Positions 14,411 to 23,917 of a DNA stretch of 64,000 nt are shown piece after piece. A program made the position numbers and the translations under genes. The notes below the pieces were generated by a model. It had not been told where the DNA came from, searched no databases, and worked only from the letters and a program-made list of their open reading frames with translations. Within the stretch, counting starts at the first letter, position 1; each line of letters begins with the position of its first letter. This stretch comes from Balanoglossus misakiensis (Eukaryota > Hemichordata): assembly GCA_040954595.2 (NCBI GenBank), contig CM082594.2:558001-622000 (forward strand). Direction: 5' to 3'.

Positions 14411-14423
14411 TTACGCCAGTCTG
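14411..14423 (+). repeat. Target-site duplication of the LINE, left copy
   Basis: TTACGCCAGTCTG, part of satellite subrepeat 3, occurs here and again at 21224-21236 directly after the poly(A) tail. The intact satellite units have it once. Confidence 0.95.
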
Positions 14424-14633
14424 GATGGAGGGCGCTAGAGTCAGCCATCTACGGAAGCAGATTTCTAGCACGCTCAGAGTTTTAATCGTTTTTTCACGTG
14501 AAATCGGTGAATTTTGTGGCGAAACTGAAGGTATATGCTTTTGGATAGATACTTGCAGCTAACTCGAGAGCAAAGAAGCATTTTGATTCTCAGAAGAAAG
14601 ACATTTTGCTAGTTTTCGTTGTCTCGAGCAAGC
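14424..14633 (+). promoter_or_regulatory. LINE 5' UTR / presumed internal promoter
   Basis: 210 bp between the left target duplication and the ORF1 ATG. Full-length LINEs carry their promoter inside this region; I see no TATA box or specific site and assign it only by position. Confidence 0.5.
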
Positions 14634-15451
14634 ATGGCCGTCAGAGACAAAGCCAGTTATGCGCAGGTGGTGACGACCAAACGCCTGCAAGACAAAGACG
14701 GTGAAATAGGAGTTCTACCCGTCTTTCTGAAGCAGTCGGACATAGTTCCCAGGGACAGTAATCAATGGCTAAGAGGTGAGGAAATTATAGCAGCCGTTTC
14801 AGAAGTTGTCACCATCGGCAGCTTGGAAGGGTTGCAACGGATAAGAGGTCTGTGGCGTATTTATATGAATGACGAAGCAGACCGGACAATTTTGTTACAA
14901 CATGGACTCACACTACGCTGGAAGTCGATAGAGCTGTGGGGGCGAAATCCCTTCCGAAGAGAGTTTCATGAAGATTGGTTAAGATTAACGATAAAAGATC
15001 TACCATTGTCACACGATGATGATGCTATTGCCGCTACACTTACTGGTTTGGGCTGTAAGCTCAAAACAGATATATCCAGACAGAAATGGAGGTTAGAAGG
15101 CAAGTTGACAAACATTCTTAATGGGGATCGAACTGTGTTCATCGAAAAACCAAAGACACCATTACCAGCTCAGGTTAAGATCGGTGCATTTTACGCGAAG
15201 ATTATTTATAAGCAATCCACAGCGGAGACGCAGCCACGATGCGGCAAATGCTTAGAGGAGGGACATACTGCGTACAATTGCACTGGACAAATCAAATGCA
15301 GACTCTGTAAAAGAGAGGGGCATATTGCAAGAAATTGTATGACTTCTCAGGTACACGAAGAATTAACGTCTCAGTCCACCAAATACACAATGCAGAAAAG
15401 GTCTACGAATCCTGCCGATGCGGTATCGAGACTAGAAAGTGACAGCACACC
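14634..15451 (+). pseudogene. LINE ORF1, N-terminal part (RNA-binding, two zinc knuckles)
   Basis: Presumed nucleic-acid-binding chaperone that coats LINE RNA. The start is the ATG at 14634; a longer open frame upstream would need a TTG. Residues ~45-195 contain a GLWRIYM and ELWGRNPF region typical, as I recall, of Tx1-like ORF1 proteins. Two CCHC knuckles follow: C203-C206-H211-C216 and C222-C225-H230-C235, both C-x2-C-x4-H-x4-C. The frame is cut after residue 272 by a DNA transposon; reading on through it adds 47 unrelated residues and stops at 15591. Removing the insert and one 9-bp duplication joins this part in phase to the C-terminal part ending at 17579, giving a 390-residue ORF1. Confidence 0.88.
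15443..15451 (+). repeat. 9-bp target duplication of nested transposon, left copy
   Basis: CAGCACACC; begins at the third base of ORF1 codon 270. Confidence 0.85.
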
Positions 15452-17215
15452 CAGACGCTGTACAAACGCAACGCGCATGCGCGAGTTAACCCGGAAGCGT
15501 ATGCAGCGTGATTCGAAAAGTTTTCTCTGCTGGAGCCAACTACTTGAGACTTCTGGCCGTAATCATGAGGAGAAACCAATAGTACAGAAATAGAGTTAAA
15601 GGAGTTAGATGAATTGTCGTTTCGGACGCTTTAACTTGGTTAAGTATAAACGAAATGAGTGTTTACCGAATACATGAGAAGTTGGTCAGATTAGAAGTCG
15701 GCCAGTACGCGCGTATGAGAAGTCGGCCAGTACGAGAAGTCGGTCAGTTGTTGAACTTGCACCCGAATAGTGCAGTAATGACCCAGATTACTAATAACAA
15801 CACTTAATAAAATATAATTGCACTAAATATTTTCATTTGGACGGATTTCGCACATTCTTGACATCACAATGGCGTCATTTCAATGATATTATGGCGTCTG
15901 GTTCCCCGGTCCCGTATCCGCGTAAAGGAGCTTAGGTTGTTCGCCAAATTCCTTCGACATTTCTGATTAAAGGGAGTTTCAAAGCCTACTAACATACATG
16001 TATGTGTATATTCATAGTTTCTGAGACAACACCAAACAGACAAACGCGACGAGGAACAGACTAGCGCAACGCAGTATATACTATAATTAAGTGCAGGTGA
16101 CTGATGTTGACGTACCCCGGTGACGTACATGCGAAGTAAACAGGCAGTTTTAAAATTCGTAGGTTATTTGTACAAATATCTCAACTCCTGTACATCAAGG
16201 AAACATTTCGTAATGAAACCTGCATAAAAATTCACCTTCCTACCACTGTAGCAAACAATGCATATCTACCATAGACTCGACGGCGCTCACCACTGCATAA
16301 ATCTTGGTATTGAGACTGTGTACGTGGTGACAAAGCGCATATCATCGCCATCGTCAGGTTTGGCGTAGTACTGACTGGCTTACTTATGAGTGAATGATTT
16401 CAAATTTCTAACTTACAGCAAGTTTGTTTCTAAGGACGCCGTCATGGTAATAGTTCAAAATTCGCGCCGCGCTATCGTTATGTTAATTAATTACATCAGT
16501 AAACGTGCGAATTTCGCGGCAAGACTGACTTCCACATCAAAACACGATCAAAATCATTCTAGTTCTACGTCCATGGTGTTACAGAAACAACATTTTTTGT
16601 TATTTTGTATAGCTATTAGTAATTTAATATTATTAATAGCATTATCTGCTAATTTCACGTTCAGGTGGTTGCATCATCGGGGACGATAGCCTTGTGCAGT
16701 GTCTTGAATCTCGTCTCGGCAGTAATAACCCAGGGTAATAACCATGCCAAACTTTCGCTAAATAAGGCATGACCAACTTCGGAAGCTTGGAAACATACTC
16801 GGGCAAGCGAAGTTTTTTCCGGGCAAAAGTATGGCTTTGAGTCAATTACTAAGCTTCAATTTGGAAAAGTTTTGGAACCAGCAACTTTAATTTGAAACCA
16901 GCAACTCCATAAAACTGGGGATACATCACTGAAAAAATGAAGGCTCCAAAACGGAGGGACAAATGTGCGTGATATATTCCTTGCAGAAAATGACTCAAAA
17001 TAAACTATAAAAATGCATTTAGAATTTTGTTGTTCGTGTATATTAATCCCTGTGAAGTTTTTACTTTGGAAAGATTGACGGTTGAGTAACCCAAGCACCT
17101 CCATTTATGTTGATGCGCTTAGGAATCAAAGTCTCGACCACCCCTCCATTGTTAATCGACGAACCATTGTCAAAGAATGCGCACAACTATGCGCAATGCA
17201 TTTGTACAGCGTCTT
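15452..17215. mobile_element. Non-autonomous DNA transposon nested in LINE ORF1
   Basis: 1764 bp flanked by CAGCACACC on both sides (15443-15451 and 17216-17224). The ends are imperfect inverted repeats: left CAGACGCTGTACAAACGCA, right (reverse complement) AAGACGCTGTACAAATGCA, about 23 of 27 positions matching. No open frame above about 100 codons and no transposase motif, so it needs a helper. A 9-bp duplication fits MuDR- or Merlin-type elements, but the TIR is not one I recognise. It contains a short repeat cluster near 15680-15750 built on GAAGTCGGCCAGTACG. The insertion inactivated this LINE or landed after it was dead. Confidence 0.88.
15680..15750 (+). repeat. Short imperfect direct repeats inside the nested transposon
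   Basis: Three to four copies of a GAAGTCGGCCAGTACG-like motif (GAAGTTGGTCAG, GAAGTCGGCCAG twice, GAAGTCGGTCAG). Possibly transposase-binding or merely a small tandem repeat. Confidence 0.6.
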
Positions 17216-17224
17216 CAGCACACC
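17216..17224 (+). repeat. 9-bp target duplication of nested transposon, right copy
   Basis: CAGCACACC; also begins at a third codon position of the ORF1 frame, so excision of one copy plus the insert restores the frame. Confidence 0.85.
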
Positions 17225-17579
17225 GTTACAAGGAACATCCAGGCGTGAAACGGGGGACGAAGACCGTGTTGAGAAACCGCAAAGTCTGGCAAACAAAGCA
17301 CCTGAGCCCTCGAGCTCGAGCGTTAAATCACAAAGCTCAATTTTAGCGTTCTTAAAAGAGAACAGAGACGATAGACAAAACGATACTAGTGTCAGTGAAG
17401 GTGATGTAACGGATATTGAAGGTGGCGAGGACCGGCGTTATGACACATCAAGAGAAAATTTCTCTGAATTGTCTGCTGAATCGCCACCACTGTTGTCATT
17501 GACCCAAAGCAAAGAAAATAAGAAAAAACGTAAAAGAAGACGAAAGCAGCAGCAGCAAGTCAGAATCAAAGGCTACTGA
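17217..17579 (+). pseudogene. LINE ORF1, C-terminal part after the insertion
   Basis: Continuation of ORF1 beyond the nested transposon, starting at codon AGC within the right copy of the 9-bp duplication. It encodes a Ser/Glu/Asp-rich tail ending in a strongly basic, Lys/Arg/Gln-rich segment, fitting RNA binding. The phase matches the N-terminal part exactly. It ends with TGA at 17577-17579, whose last base is the A of the ORF2 ATG. Taken alone this frame opens further upstream (from 17082), but those codons lie inside the inserted element. Confidence 0.85.
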
Positions 17580-18721
17580 TGGCAGCGCTGAAGTTAGTTA
17601 CCCTGAATGTCAGGGGTGTCAAAGACAAAACGAAAAGGAACTGTATATATCGCTGGCTAAAACTCCAAAAAACGAGTATCGCGATTTTACAAGAGTTGCA
17701 TGGAAATGGAACAGACATTGACACTTGGGAGAAAGAATGGGGAGGGAAAGTATTCTTCTCGAAAGGTGACAATTATAGCAGAGGAACGGCAATATTGATT
17801 GAGCGCAGATGTGACCTCACCATTGATTCCGTGTGGAATGACGACTTCGGAAGAATTTGCATAATAAACGGTAGCCTTGTAGGTGTTAAGCTTTCAATTT
17901 GTAGTGTTTATGCCCCGAATCTCGTGAAACAAAGAACGGAATTCTTGAAAGATCTAGCTGGCCTGGTTGACACGCACTGCTATTACGAAAATCTTTTTAT
18001 AGCAGGCGACTTCAATTGTGCACTCAACGACACTTTGGACAGAGCGTCAAGTGTGAAATCACGGCAATCACATGATGGATCAAGAAGAGTCTTACGTAGT
18101 TTTTGTAATCAGTTTCAACTTATTGATGTTTGGAGGAATTTCCACCCTGGGCAACGGCAGTTTACTTGGCGAAGATTGGCCCCATCACCGACTCATAGCC
18201 GATTAGATTATGTTTTTATCTCAAAGCACCTCGTCAAGAATGTCAAAAAATCGGATATTCGTCCTGCTGTATACACAGATCATATGGCTGTTTACGTGGA
18301 ATTGCAGACCGCTTCAGATTGTAGAGGGCCTGGTACATGGAAACTGAACAATAGGCTTTTAAAAAATGAAGGCTTTGTCAACGGAGTCAAATCTGTAATC
18401 AGAGAGTGTGGTGAGAAGACATTCGAAAATAATCGGATGAAATGGGACATCATGAAGAAAAAAATTAAAGAATATGCATTGGAATTTACAAGGTATGGAA
18501 CAAAAGATCACAATAAGGAAATACCGAAGCTTGAGCAACAGCTAAAAGCGGATGAAAGAAATATGCTGGTGAATCCATCAGATGAAAATATACGGAAATA
18601 CAGTGAAACCAAACAACGCCTTGAGAATATTTACAACATACTCGCTGAAGGTGCGCAGATAAGATCGCGTGCAGCGTGGGTGGAAAAGGGAGAAAGGAAT
18701 ACCAAGTATTTTTATCATTAG
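17579..18721 (+). pseudogene. ORF2 first frame: APE endonuclease and linker
   Basis: 380 residues up to the premature TAG. Contains the whole endonuclease domain (residues ~5-240) and a Lys/Glu-rich linker. By itself it could still give an endonuclease-only product. Confidence 0.9.
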
Positions 18722-21135
18722 AAAAGCGAAATGCAGGAAAAAAGGAAATTAAGGAGCTGGTGACCAGAAGTGGAAAGTGTGTGACAAAAACGGACGAGAT
18801 TCTGCGGGAACAAAGAGAATTCTACGAGACGATCTATCAGCGAAAATGTTGCCATCAGTCGATTGACGATTTTTTGGAAAATAGCAGTTTACCAGGACTA
18901 ACAGCTCTACAAAGTGAACAGTGCGAAGGTAATTTAACGGAAAGGGAATGTTTGCGCGCTTTGAAGACCATGGCAGCTAACAAGTCTCCGGGATGTGATG
19001 GACTTTCGGTCGAATTTTTTCTTTTCTTTTGGTCAGAAATAAAAACATTTGTCACTTCATCTCTCAATGAAGCCTGGTCGTCAGGGGAACTTTCTGCTAC
19101 ACAAAAAAGAGGTATTATTACATTGTTGTATAAAAAGGGAGATGAAAATGACTTGAATAATTGGAGGCCTGTGTCGCTTTTAAACATTGACTACAAAATT
19201 GCCACTAAGGCATTATCAAACAGACTCAAATGTGTTTTACCTACAATTATCCATAGAGATCAGACAGGCTATATGAAAGGCCGTTTTATTGGAGAAAACA
19301 TTCGCCTGATCTCCGATGTTCTAGACTACACTAACAAGCGGCGTTTGGAAGGAGCGATCCTTTTTGTAGATTATGAGAAAGCGTTTGACAGTGTAAATTG
19401 GAAATTTTTGTATAGCGTGCTTAAAAAGATGAATTTTGGTCCAGGCTTTATACGCTGGATTGAAGTTTTATATAGTAATATTTCTAGTTGTATTGTTTAT
19501 AAGGGATGGTGCTCTGGATACTTTTCATTACATAGAGGTGTTCGACAGGGATGTTCCCTCTCGGCTTTATTGTTTTTACTTGTGATCGAAGTACTTGCAT
19601 GTAAAATAAGACAACACGGGGAGATCAACGGGATCCCCTTATATGGTAATAATACAGCGAAGATTTCATTATTTGCCGACGACACCACTATTTTTACAAG
19701 GGATGGTCGGTCATTAGAAAATGTTTTTAAAGTTATGGATGATTTTCATCAGTGTGGTGGTTTAAAAATGAGCAACAAGAAAACGAAGGCAATGTGGGTT
19801 GGAAAAAACAGAAATAGTGAAAAGAAAATGGGAAATGTTGAATGGACAAATGAGCCCATCAAAACGCTTGGTGTGTATTTTGGCTATGACACTGAGAAAT
19901 GTAACAAACTTAACTGGGAGCCTAAGATTGATAAACTGAAAAAGGTGCTACAAATGTGGGAAAGGAGAAGGCTTACGTTTTATGGGAGAGTGATGATTAC
20001 GAAGGTTTTTGCAATTTCACAGATTTTGTTTTTGACATCAGTGATTGGAATACCTGAAGGCATTAAGTGTGTTGTTCGAAAGCTAATTGATGGTTTTATA
20101 AGAAGAAAACGAAATATAAGCAATGTAATACTTCAGAGTGATTATGACAAAGGTGGCATCAGATGTGTCAACTTAGACAAGCAAATTGATTCTCTTTATG
20201 CAGTATGGGTCAAAAGACTGGTCTTGTGTAAAGGCAACACTTGGTCTGCTATACCATGGCATTATTTACAAATGGATGACCTTCAGTCATGTAATCTTAT
20301 TCAGCACAACATTTTCTGGGAATCACTACCAAAGGCTTTAGAGTCTGCGATCCCTGAATTTTACGTCAAGGTTTTAAATGCGTGGTACAGTGCAAGTGAA
20401 AACATCAAAGGAAACAGAAATGTAATTTTGAAATGGTGTAGCAAGTTTAACTTTTTCTACAAATCCTTGAAAAATTGTAAATACGGTATTTGGGATGGAA
20501 AACACTGGATTTCCATCAATAACGTTACGTGTAAAGCCATTTATGCGAACATTCCACAAAGGAGTCCAAAAGTGGATAAACTTAACAAATGGTACACATT
20601 GCTGGAGGTACCAAACCAGACTACAAAAGAAAGTGAAACGGTCTGGAAGAACATACACGCAATAACTAAGGAAACAAAGTTGCGGGAATTTCAATGGAAA
20701 CTTTTACACAGGTTGTTGCCATGTAATAAGTATTTGTTTTATTGGAATAAGAGCAGCAGTGTGGATTGTGAACTTAGTAAGATACCAGAGTCTCTTGAGC
20801 ACAAGTACGTGCGTTGTACTATAGCCACATCACTTTGGGCAAAAATCGAGCGCATAATTCGGCAACTTTTTTGTAAAGATTTTGATTTACAAAGCGCTCA
20901 TATAATTTTCAATTGCATTAGAAGTGTTATGCTTTCGAAATCTGAAGAAAATATTGTAAATTTATTGATTTTAGTTTGCAAATGGAGTATACATAAATAC
21001 TGGCTAAGTGAAACCAGAGCACCTTTAATGGTGCTAGTAAAATACGAATTCATATTGAGATACAAGGTATACAAGGAAATATGCAATAATTCAGAAAGTG
21101 CAAGAATTTTTGAAGCTATTATATCTATGATGTGA
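18719..21135 (+). pseudogene. ORF2 second frame: reverse transcriptase and C-terminus
   Basis: The -1 frame is open from before the lesion and carries the reverse transcriptase fingers, palm and thumb through FADD, GVYFG and YGRVMITK, then the C-terminal Cys/His region. No proper start codon of its own is evident; an ATG at 18676 exists but precedes the linker out of context. Confidence 0.9.
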
Positions 21136-21191
21136 GTTTTCGGTTGGTTTCTTTTTTTTTGATATGTTAATGTAACACTGAAAGTTTTTTT

Positions 21192-21223
21192 AATAAAAGA
21201 TAAAAAAAAAAAAAAAAAAAAAA
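21192..21223 (+). terminator. LINE poly(A) signal and tail
   Basis: AATAAA at 21192-21197 is followed by 22 A (21202-21223) ending at the right target duplication. This is the reverse-transcribed 3' end of the LINE RNA. Confidence 0.93.
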
Positions 21224-21236
21224 TTACGCCAGTCTG
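21224..21236 (+). repeat. Target-site duplication of the LINE, right copy
   Basis: Second copy of TTACGCCAGTCTG, immediately followed by TGTCATATAGAGCC, which is what follows the motif in uninterrupted units. It fixes the LINE's 3' boundary. Confidence 0.95.
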
Positions 21237-21868
21237 TGTCATATAGAGCCGGTGCACCAGCCGAGTCACGCCGTAGGAAATCTGACTTGATCAACGTGGT
21301 CAATGTACGCCTGTTTCTGCTCTAGAATGCCGGGGCTTCAGCTGAGCCAGGCCGTAGTAAACCCGACGTGATTACCGTTGTTAACTTACGCCAGTCTGTG
21401 TCCTATATATAGTGCCGTGGCATGAGCCGTGCCAGGCCGAAGGAAATGTGAGTAGATCAACGTGGTCTCTGTACGCGTGTTTCTGCTCTAGAGTGCCAGG
21501 GCTTTAGCCAAGCCATGCCGTAGGAAATCTGACTTGATCAACGTTGCTAACGAACGCTAGTGTCTGTCATAGTGTGCCGGGGTTTTAGTCGAGCCAAGCC
21601 GTAGGAGATCAGACTTGATCAACGTGGTCTCTGTACGCGTGTTTCTGCTCTAGAGTGCCGGGGCTTTATCCAAGCCATGCCGTAGAAAATCTGACTTGAT
21701 CACCGTTGCTAACGTACGCTAGTGTCTGTCATATTGTGACGGAGATTTAGCCGAGCCAGGCCGTAGAAAAATCGACTTGTTCAACGTTACCAGTGTGCAA
21801 CTGTTTCTGCTCTAGAGTGTCAGGGTTTTAGCCGACTTATGCTGTAGGAAATCTGAGTTGATGCACGG

Positions 21869-22824
21869 GAATTCAATGTTAGAAAACCCGTGTGGAAAGT
21901 ATCTCTACCCGTTTGAAACTAAGAAAAGAATTTATTCTTATTTATTTTGTAAAAAAGACAATTTTTCGAAAAAAGTCGAAAATGGTAATTTTGTCTTGGG
22001 TGATTCAAATGATACCGCCTTTTCTGGAATTTGCAGCACTTTTTGCAAGAGAACGACACTTCATGCTCCATAATATTTCCGAAAATGAAGAAAAGAGTTA
22101 ATTTTTTATGATTTTTTAAAAATTTACCATTTTTGTCAAAATATGGCCAAAATGGCTATTTTTTCTTGAATTCCGTCAATATCTCTGCATTTTTGGAGTG
22201 GTCGAAAGTTTTAACATACAATCAACATGTCATATATGATCAGGGCACCAAATTCGAAGGACAAAGGTGTTTTTATTTTTTTTTCTAAAAATGACATTTT
22301 CAAGGAAAATTTGGTAAAACGCAATTTTGTCTGCAGTGAGCCAAATTAGACGGTCTTTTGTGGAATTTGTATCGATATATACATACTAAGAGCATTCTAT
22401 ACTCCATCAGATTTCCGAAAATGTAGAAAACAGGTATTTTTTGTAATTTTCAAAAATTTACCATTTTGACCAAATTGTGGCTAAAATTGTTATTTTCGTG
22501 TTGAATGCCGCCATTGTCACTGCTTTTAAAAGTCATAAAACTTTTAACATACAAGCAATTGTTTATATATGATCAGGTCACCGAATTAATAAAATAAAGA
22601 ATGTTTTGCCTAAAAATGACCTTTTTGGTGCAAAAACGAATAAAACGCAATTTTGTATTAAATCAGCTCATTCAGAGTGCATTTTTTATAATCAGCACAA
22701 TGTTTACATATAATGGAAATTTCATACATGATCAGATATCCAAATATGAAAAAATGATTTTGATTTTAGATGATTGTCCAAAATTAGCTGATATCTAACA
22801 AATGTAGTATTGAACCGTTCTGTT
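21869..22824 (+). repeat. Three diverged ~330-bp repeats in the AT-rich part (example, unit 8)
   Basis: Shared landmarks recur in order in each third: AATTTTGT, a CCATCAGAT/TTCCGAAAATG-like stretch, AAAAATTTACCATTTTG, TTTTAACATACAA, ATATATGATCAGG. Period is about 335 then 326 bp. The copies are far more diverged from each other than the same copy is between units, so this triplication is older than the current array. Confidence 0.75.
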
Positions 22825-23051
22825 CCCCCCCCCCTTACATTATATGCGGTACGCCGATGTCAGCTTACCCGGCAGTACTGTAGGCCGTGCCCCCAACAAA
22901 CGTCGGTGTTTGAAACGCCCTGGTTAAATTCGGGCTCTCTCTTTAAATTGACAGGCAATAATGCAGTCCTACCGGAACAAATGTCGAGTGTTGAACCGCT
23001 GCGACTTTCCCTGTTCGGTTTGCCCGACTTAGCCAACGTCTTTGTACTAGA

Positions 23052-23917
23052 GTGTCGGGTCTTTTACAGAACCAGGCCGAAGGAAATCCGACTTGATCAC
23101 CGTTGCTAACGAACGCTAGTGTCGGTCATGGTGTGCCGGGGTTTTAGACGAGCCAGGCCGTAGGAGATCTGACTTGATCATCGTGGTCAATGTACGCGTG
23201 TTTCCGCTCTAAAGTGCCGGGGCTTCAGCTAAACCAGGCCGTAGGAAATCCGATGTAATCACCGTTGATAACTTACGCCAGTCTGTGTCATATAGAGCCG
23301 GTGCACCAGCCTAGTCACGCCGTAGGAAATCTGACTTGATCAACGTGGTCAATGTACGCCTGTTTCTGCTCTAGAGTGCCGGGGCTTCAGCTGAGCCAGG
23401 CCGTAGGAAACCCGACGTGATTACCGTTGTTAACTTACGCCAGTCTGTGTCCTATATATAGTGCCGGGGCATCAGCCGTGCCAGGCCGAAGGAAATGTGA
23501 GTAGATCAACGTGGTCTCTGTACGCGTGTTTCTGCTCTAGAGTGCCAGGGCTTTAGCCAAGCCATGCCGTAGGAAATCTGACTTGATCAACGTTGCTAAC
23601 GAACGCTAGTGTCTGTCTTAGTGTGCCGGGGTTTTAGTCGAGCCAAGCCGTAGGAGATCAGACTTGATCAACGTGGTCTCTGTACGCGTGTTTCTGCTCT
23701 AGAGTGCCGGGGCTTTATCCAAGCCATGCCGTAGAAAATCTGACTTGATCACCGTTGCTAACGTACGCTAGTGTCTGTCATATTGTGACGGAGATTTAGC
23801 CGAGCCAGGCCGTAGAAAAATCGACTTGTTCAACGTTACCAGTGTGCAACTGTTTCTGCTCTAGAGTGTTAGGGTTTTAGCCGACTTATGCTGTAGGAAA
23901 TCTGAGTTGATGAACGG
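23052..23917 (+). repeat. 81-bp subrepeat tier of the satellite (example, unit 8)
   Basis: Eleven tandem subrepeats start with a GTGCCGGGG-like motif followed by GCCGTAGGAAA. Measured spacings in unit 2 are 81, 81, 80, 85, 80 and 81 bp. The tails alternate strictly between ACGTGGTCAATGTACGC...CTCTAGA and CCGTTGCTAACG...GTCTGTCATA, so the true period is a dimer of about 162 bp. The same tier is present in every unit, with copy number changed in units 1-6, 14 and 19. Confidence 0.9.

Larger units (their letters stand above)
1..14423 (+). repeat. Satellite array, left block (units 1-7, ~2 kb monomer)
   Basis: Direct tandem repeat. Units start at a recurring GAATTCAATGTTA motif at 1, 1892, 4427, 6384, 8343, 10713 and 13044, all in the same orientation. 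Spacing is 1891, 2535, 1957, 1959, 2370 and 2331 bp, so this block is much less regular than the rest of the array (about 2043 bp). The differences are mostly whole numbers of the internal 81-bp subrepeat. Units here carry a CTCATTCAGAG motif in the AT-rich part that units from 23918 onward lack. No coding function is seen. The block ends where the LINE target-site duplication begins the interruption of unit 7. Confidence 0.97.
17579..21135 (+). pseudogene. LINE ORF2: endonuclease plus reverse transcriptase, frameshifted
   Basis: About 1185 codons in two frames. The N-terminal APE-type endonuclease nicks target DNA: N10, E39 (QELH), D144/N146 (GDFN), SRLDYVF at 207-213 and D234/H235 (TDH) are all present. 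The reverse transcriptase follows with NKSPGCDG, RPVSLLN, DYEKAFD, GVRQGCSLS and the catalytic FADD at 19672-19683. Near the C-terminus a Cys/His stretch (LLPCNKYL ... SLEHKYVRC) matches the zinc-knuckle-like tail of L1/Tx1 elements. The ATG overlaps the ORF1 stop (TGATG at 17577-17581). One base is missing near 18718, within the ERNTKYFYH/LEKRN linker, so the frame hits TAG at 18719 and continues in the -1 frame to TGA at 21133. Apart from this the protein looks intact. Confidence 0.93.
14424..21223 (+). mobile_element. Full-length L1/Tx1-type LINE with a nested DNA transposon
   Basis: 6800 bp between perfect 13-bp target duplications. Order: 210-bp 5' UTR, ORF1 with two CCHC knuckles (split by the insertion at 15452-17215), ORF2 with endonuclease and reverse transcriptase, short 3' UTR with AATAAA at 21192, and 22 A. 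Without the insert and its duplication the element is about 5.03 kb. The protein motifs (APE-type endonuclease, FADD reverse transcriptase, the ERNTKYFYH linker, a C-terminal Cys/His stretch) place it in the L1/Tx1 group of non-LTR elements; exact clade assignment needs a tree. The copy is dead: ORF1 is split and ORF2 is frameshifted. Perfect duplications and tail point to a fairly recent insertion. Confidence 0.95.
13044..21868 (+). repeat. Satellite unit 7, split by the LINE
   Basis: About 2012 bp once the LINE and one target duplication are discounted. Carries the AT-part deletion shared with unit 6 (near 13790). A second C run in its linker has grown from 5 to 13 bases (14020-14032), unlike any other unit. 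Confidence 0.9.
21869..23917 (+). repeat. Satellite unit 8 (reference anatomy)
   Basis: 2049 bp. The AT-rich part (about 21869-22824) holds three diverged repeats; the same AATTTTGT landmark recurs near 21986, 22321 and 22647, a period of about 330 bp. Ten C follow (22825-22834), then a linker to about 23051, then eleven subrepeats of about 81 bp (23052-23917). Last unit with the CTCATTCAGAG motif. Confidence 0.92.

Noticed and set aside
15400-15440. NPADAVSR stretch in LINE ORF1, reminiscent of LTR retroelement polyproteins
   Set aside because: It lies before the insertion, in continuous frame with the zinc knuckles, and nothing else of an LTR element is present.
16390-16689. 99-codon frame with a hydrophobic stretch inside the nested transposon
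   Set aside because: No motif, and the element lacks any transposase; AT-rich chance frame.
18700-18725. Programmed -1 frameshift in ORF2
   Set aside because: No canonical slippery heptamer in the correct phase (codons TAT TTT TAT CAT TAG); a one-base deletion is simpler.
23000-23040. CENP-B-box-like TTCGGTTTGCCCGA in the satellite linker
   Set aside because: It does not fit the required spacing of the CENP-B core bases, so it is not evidence for a centromere.
23052-23917. Regularly spaced repeats that might suggest a CRISPR array
   Set aside because: The whole 81-bp unit repeats, without unique spacers, and the context is eukaryotic satellite DNA.
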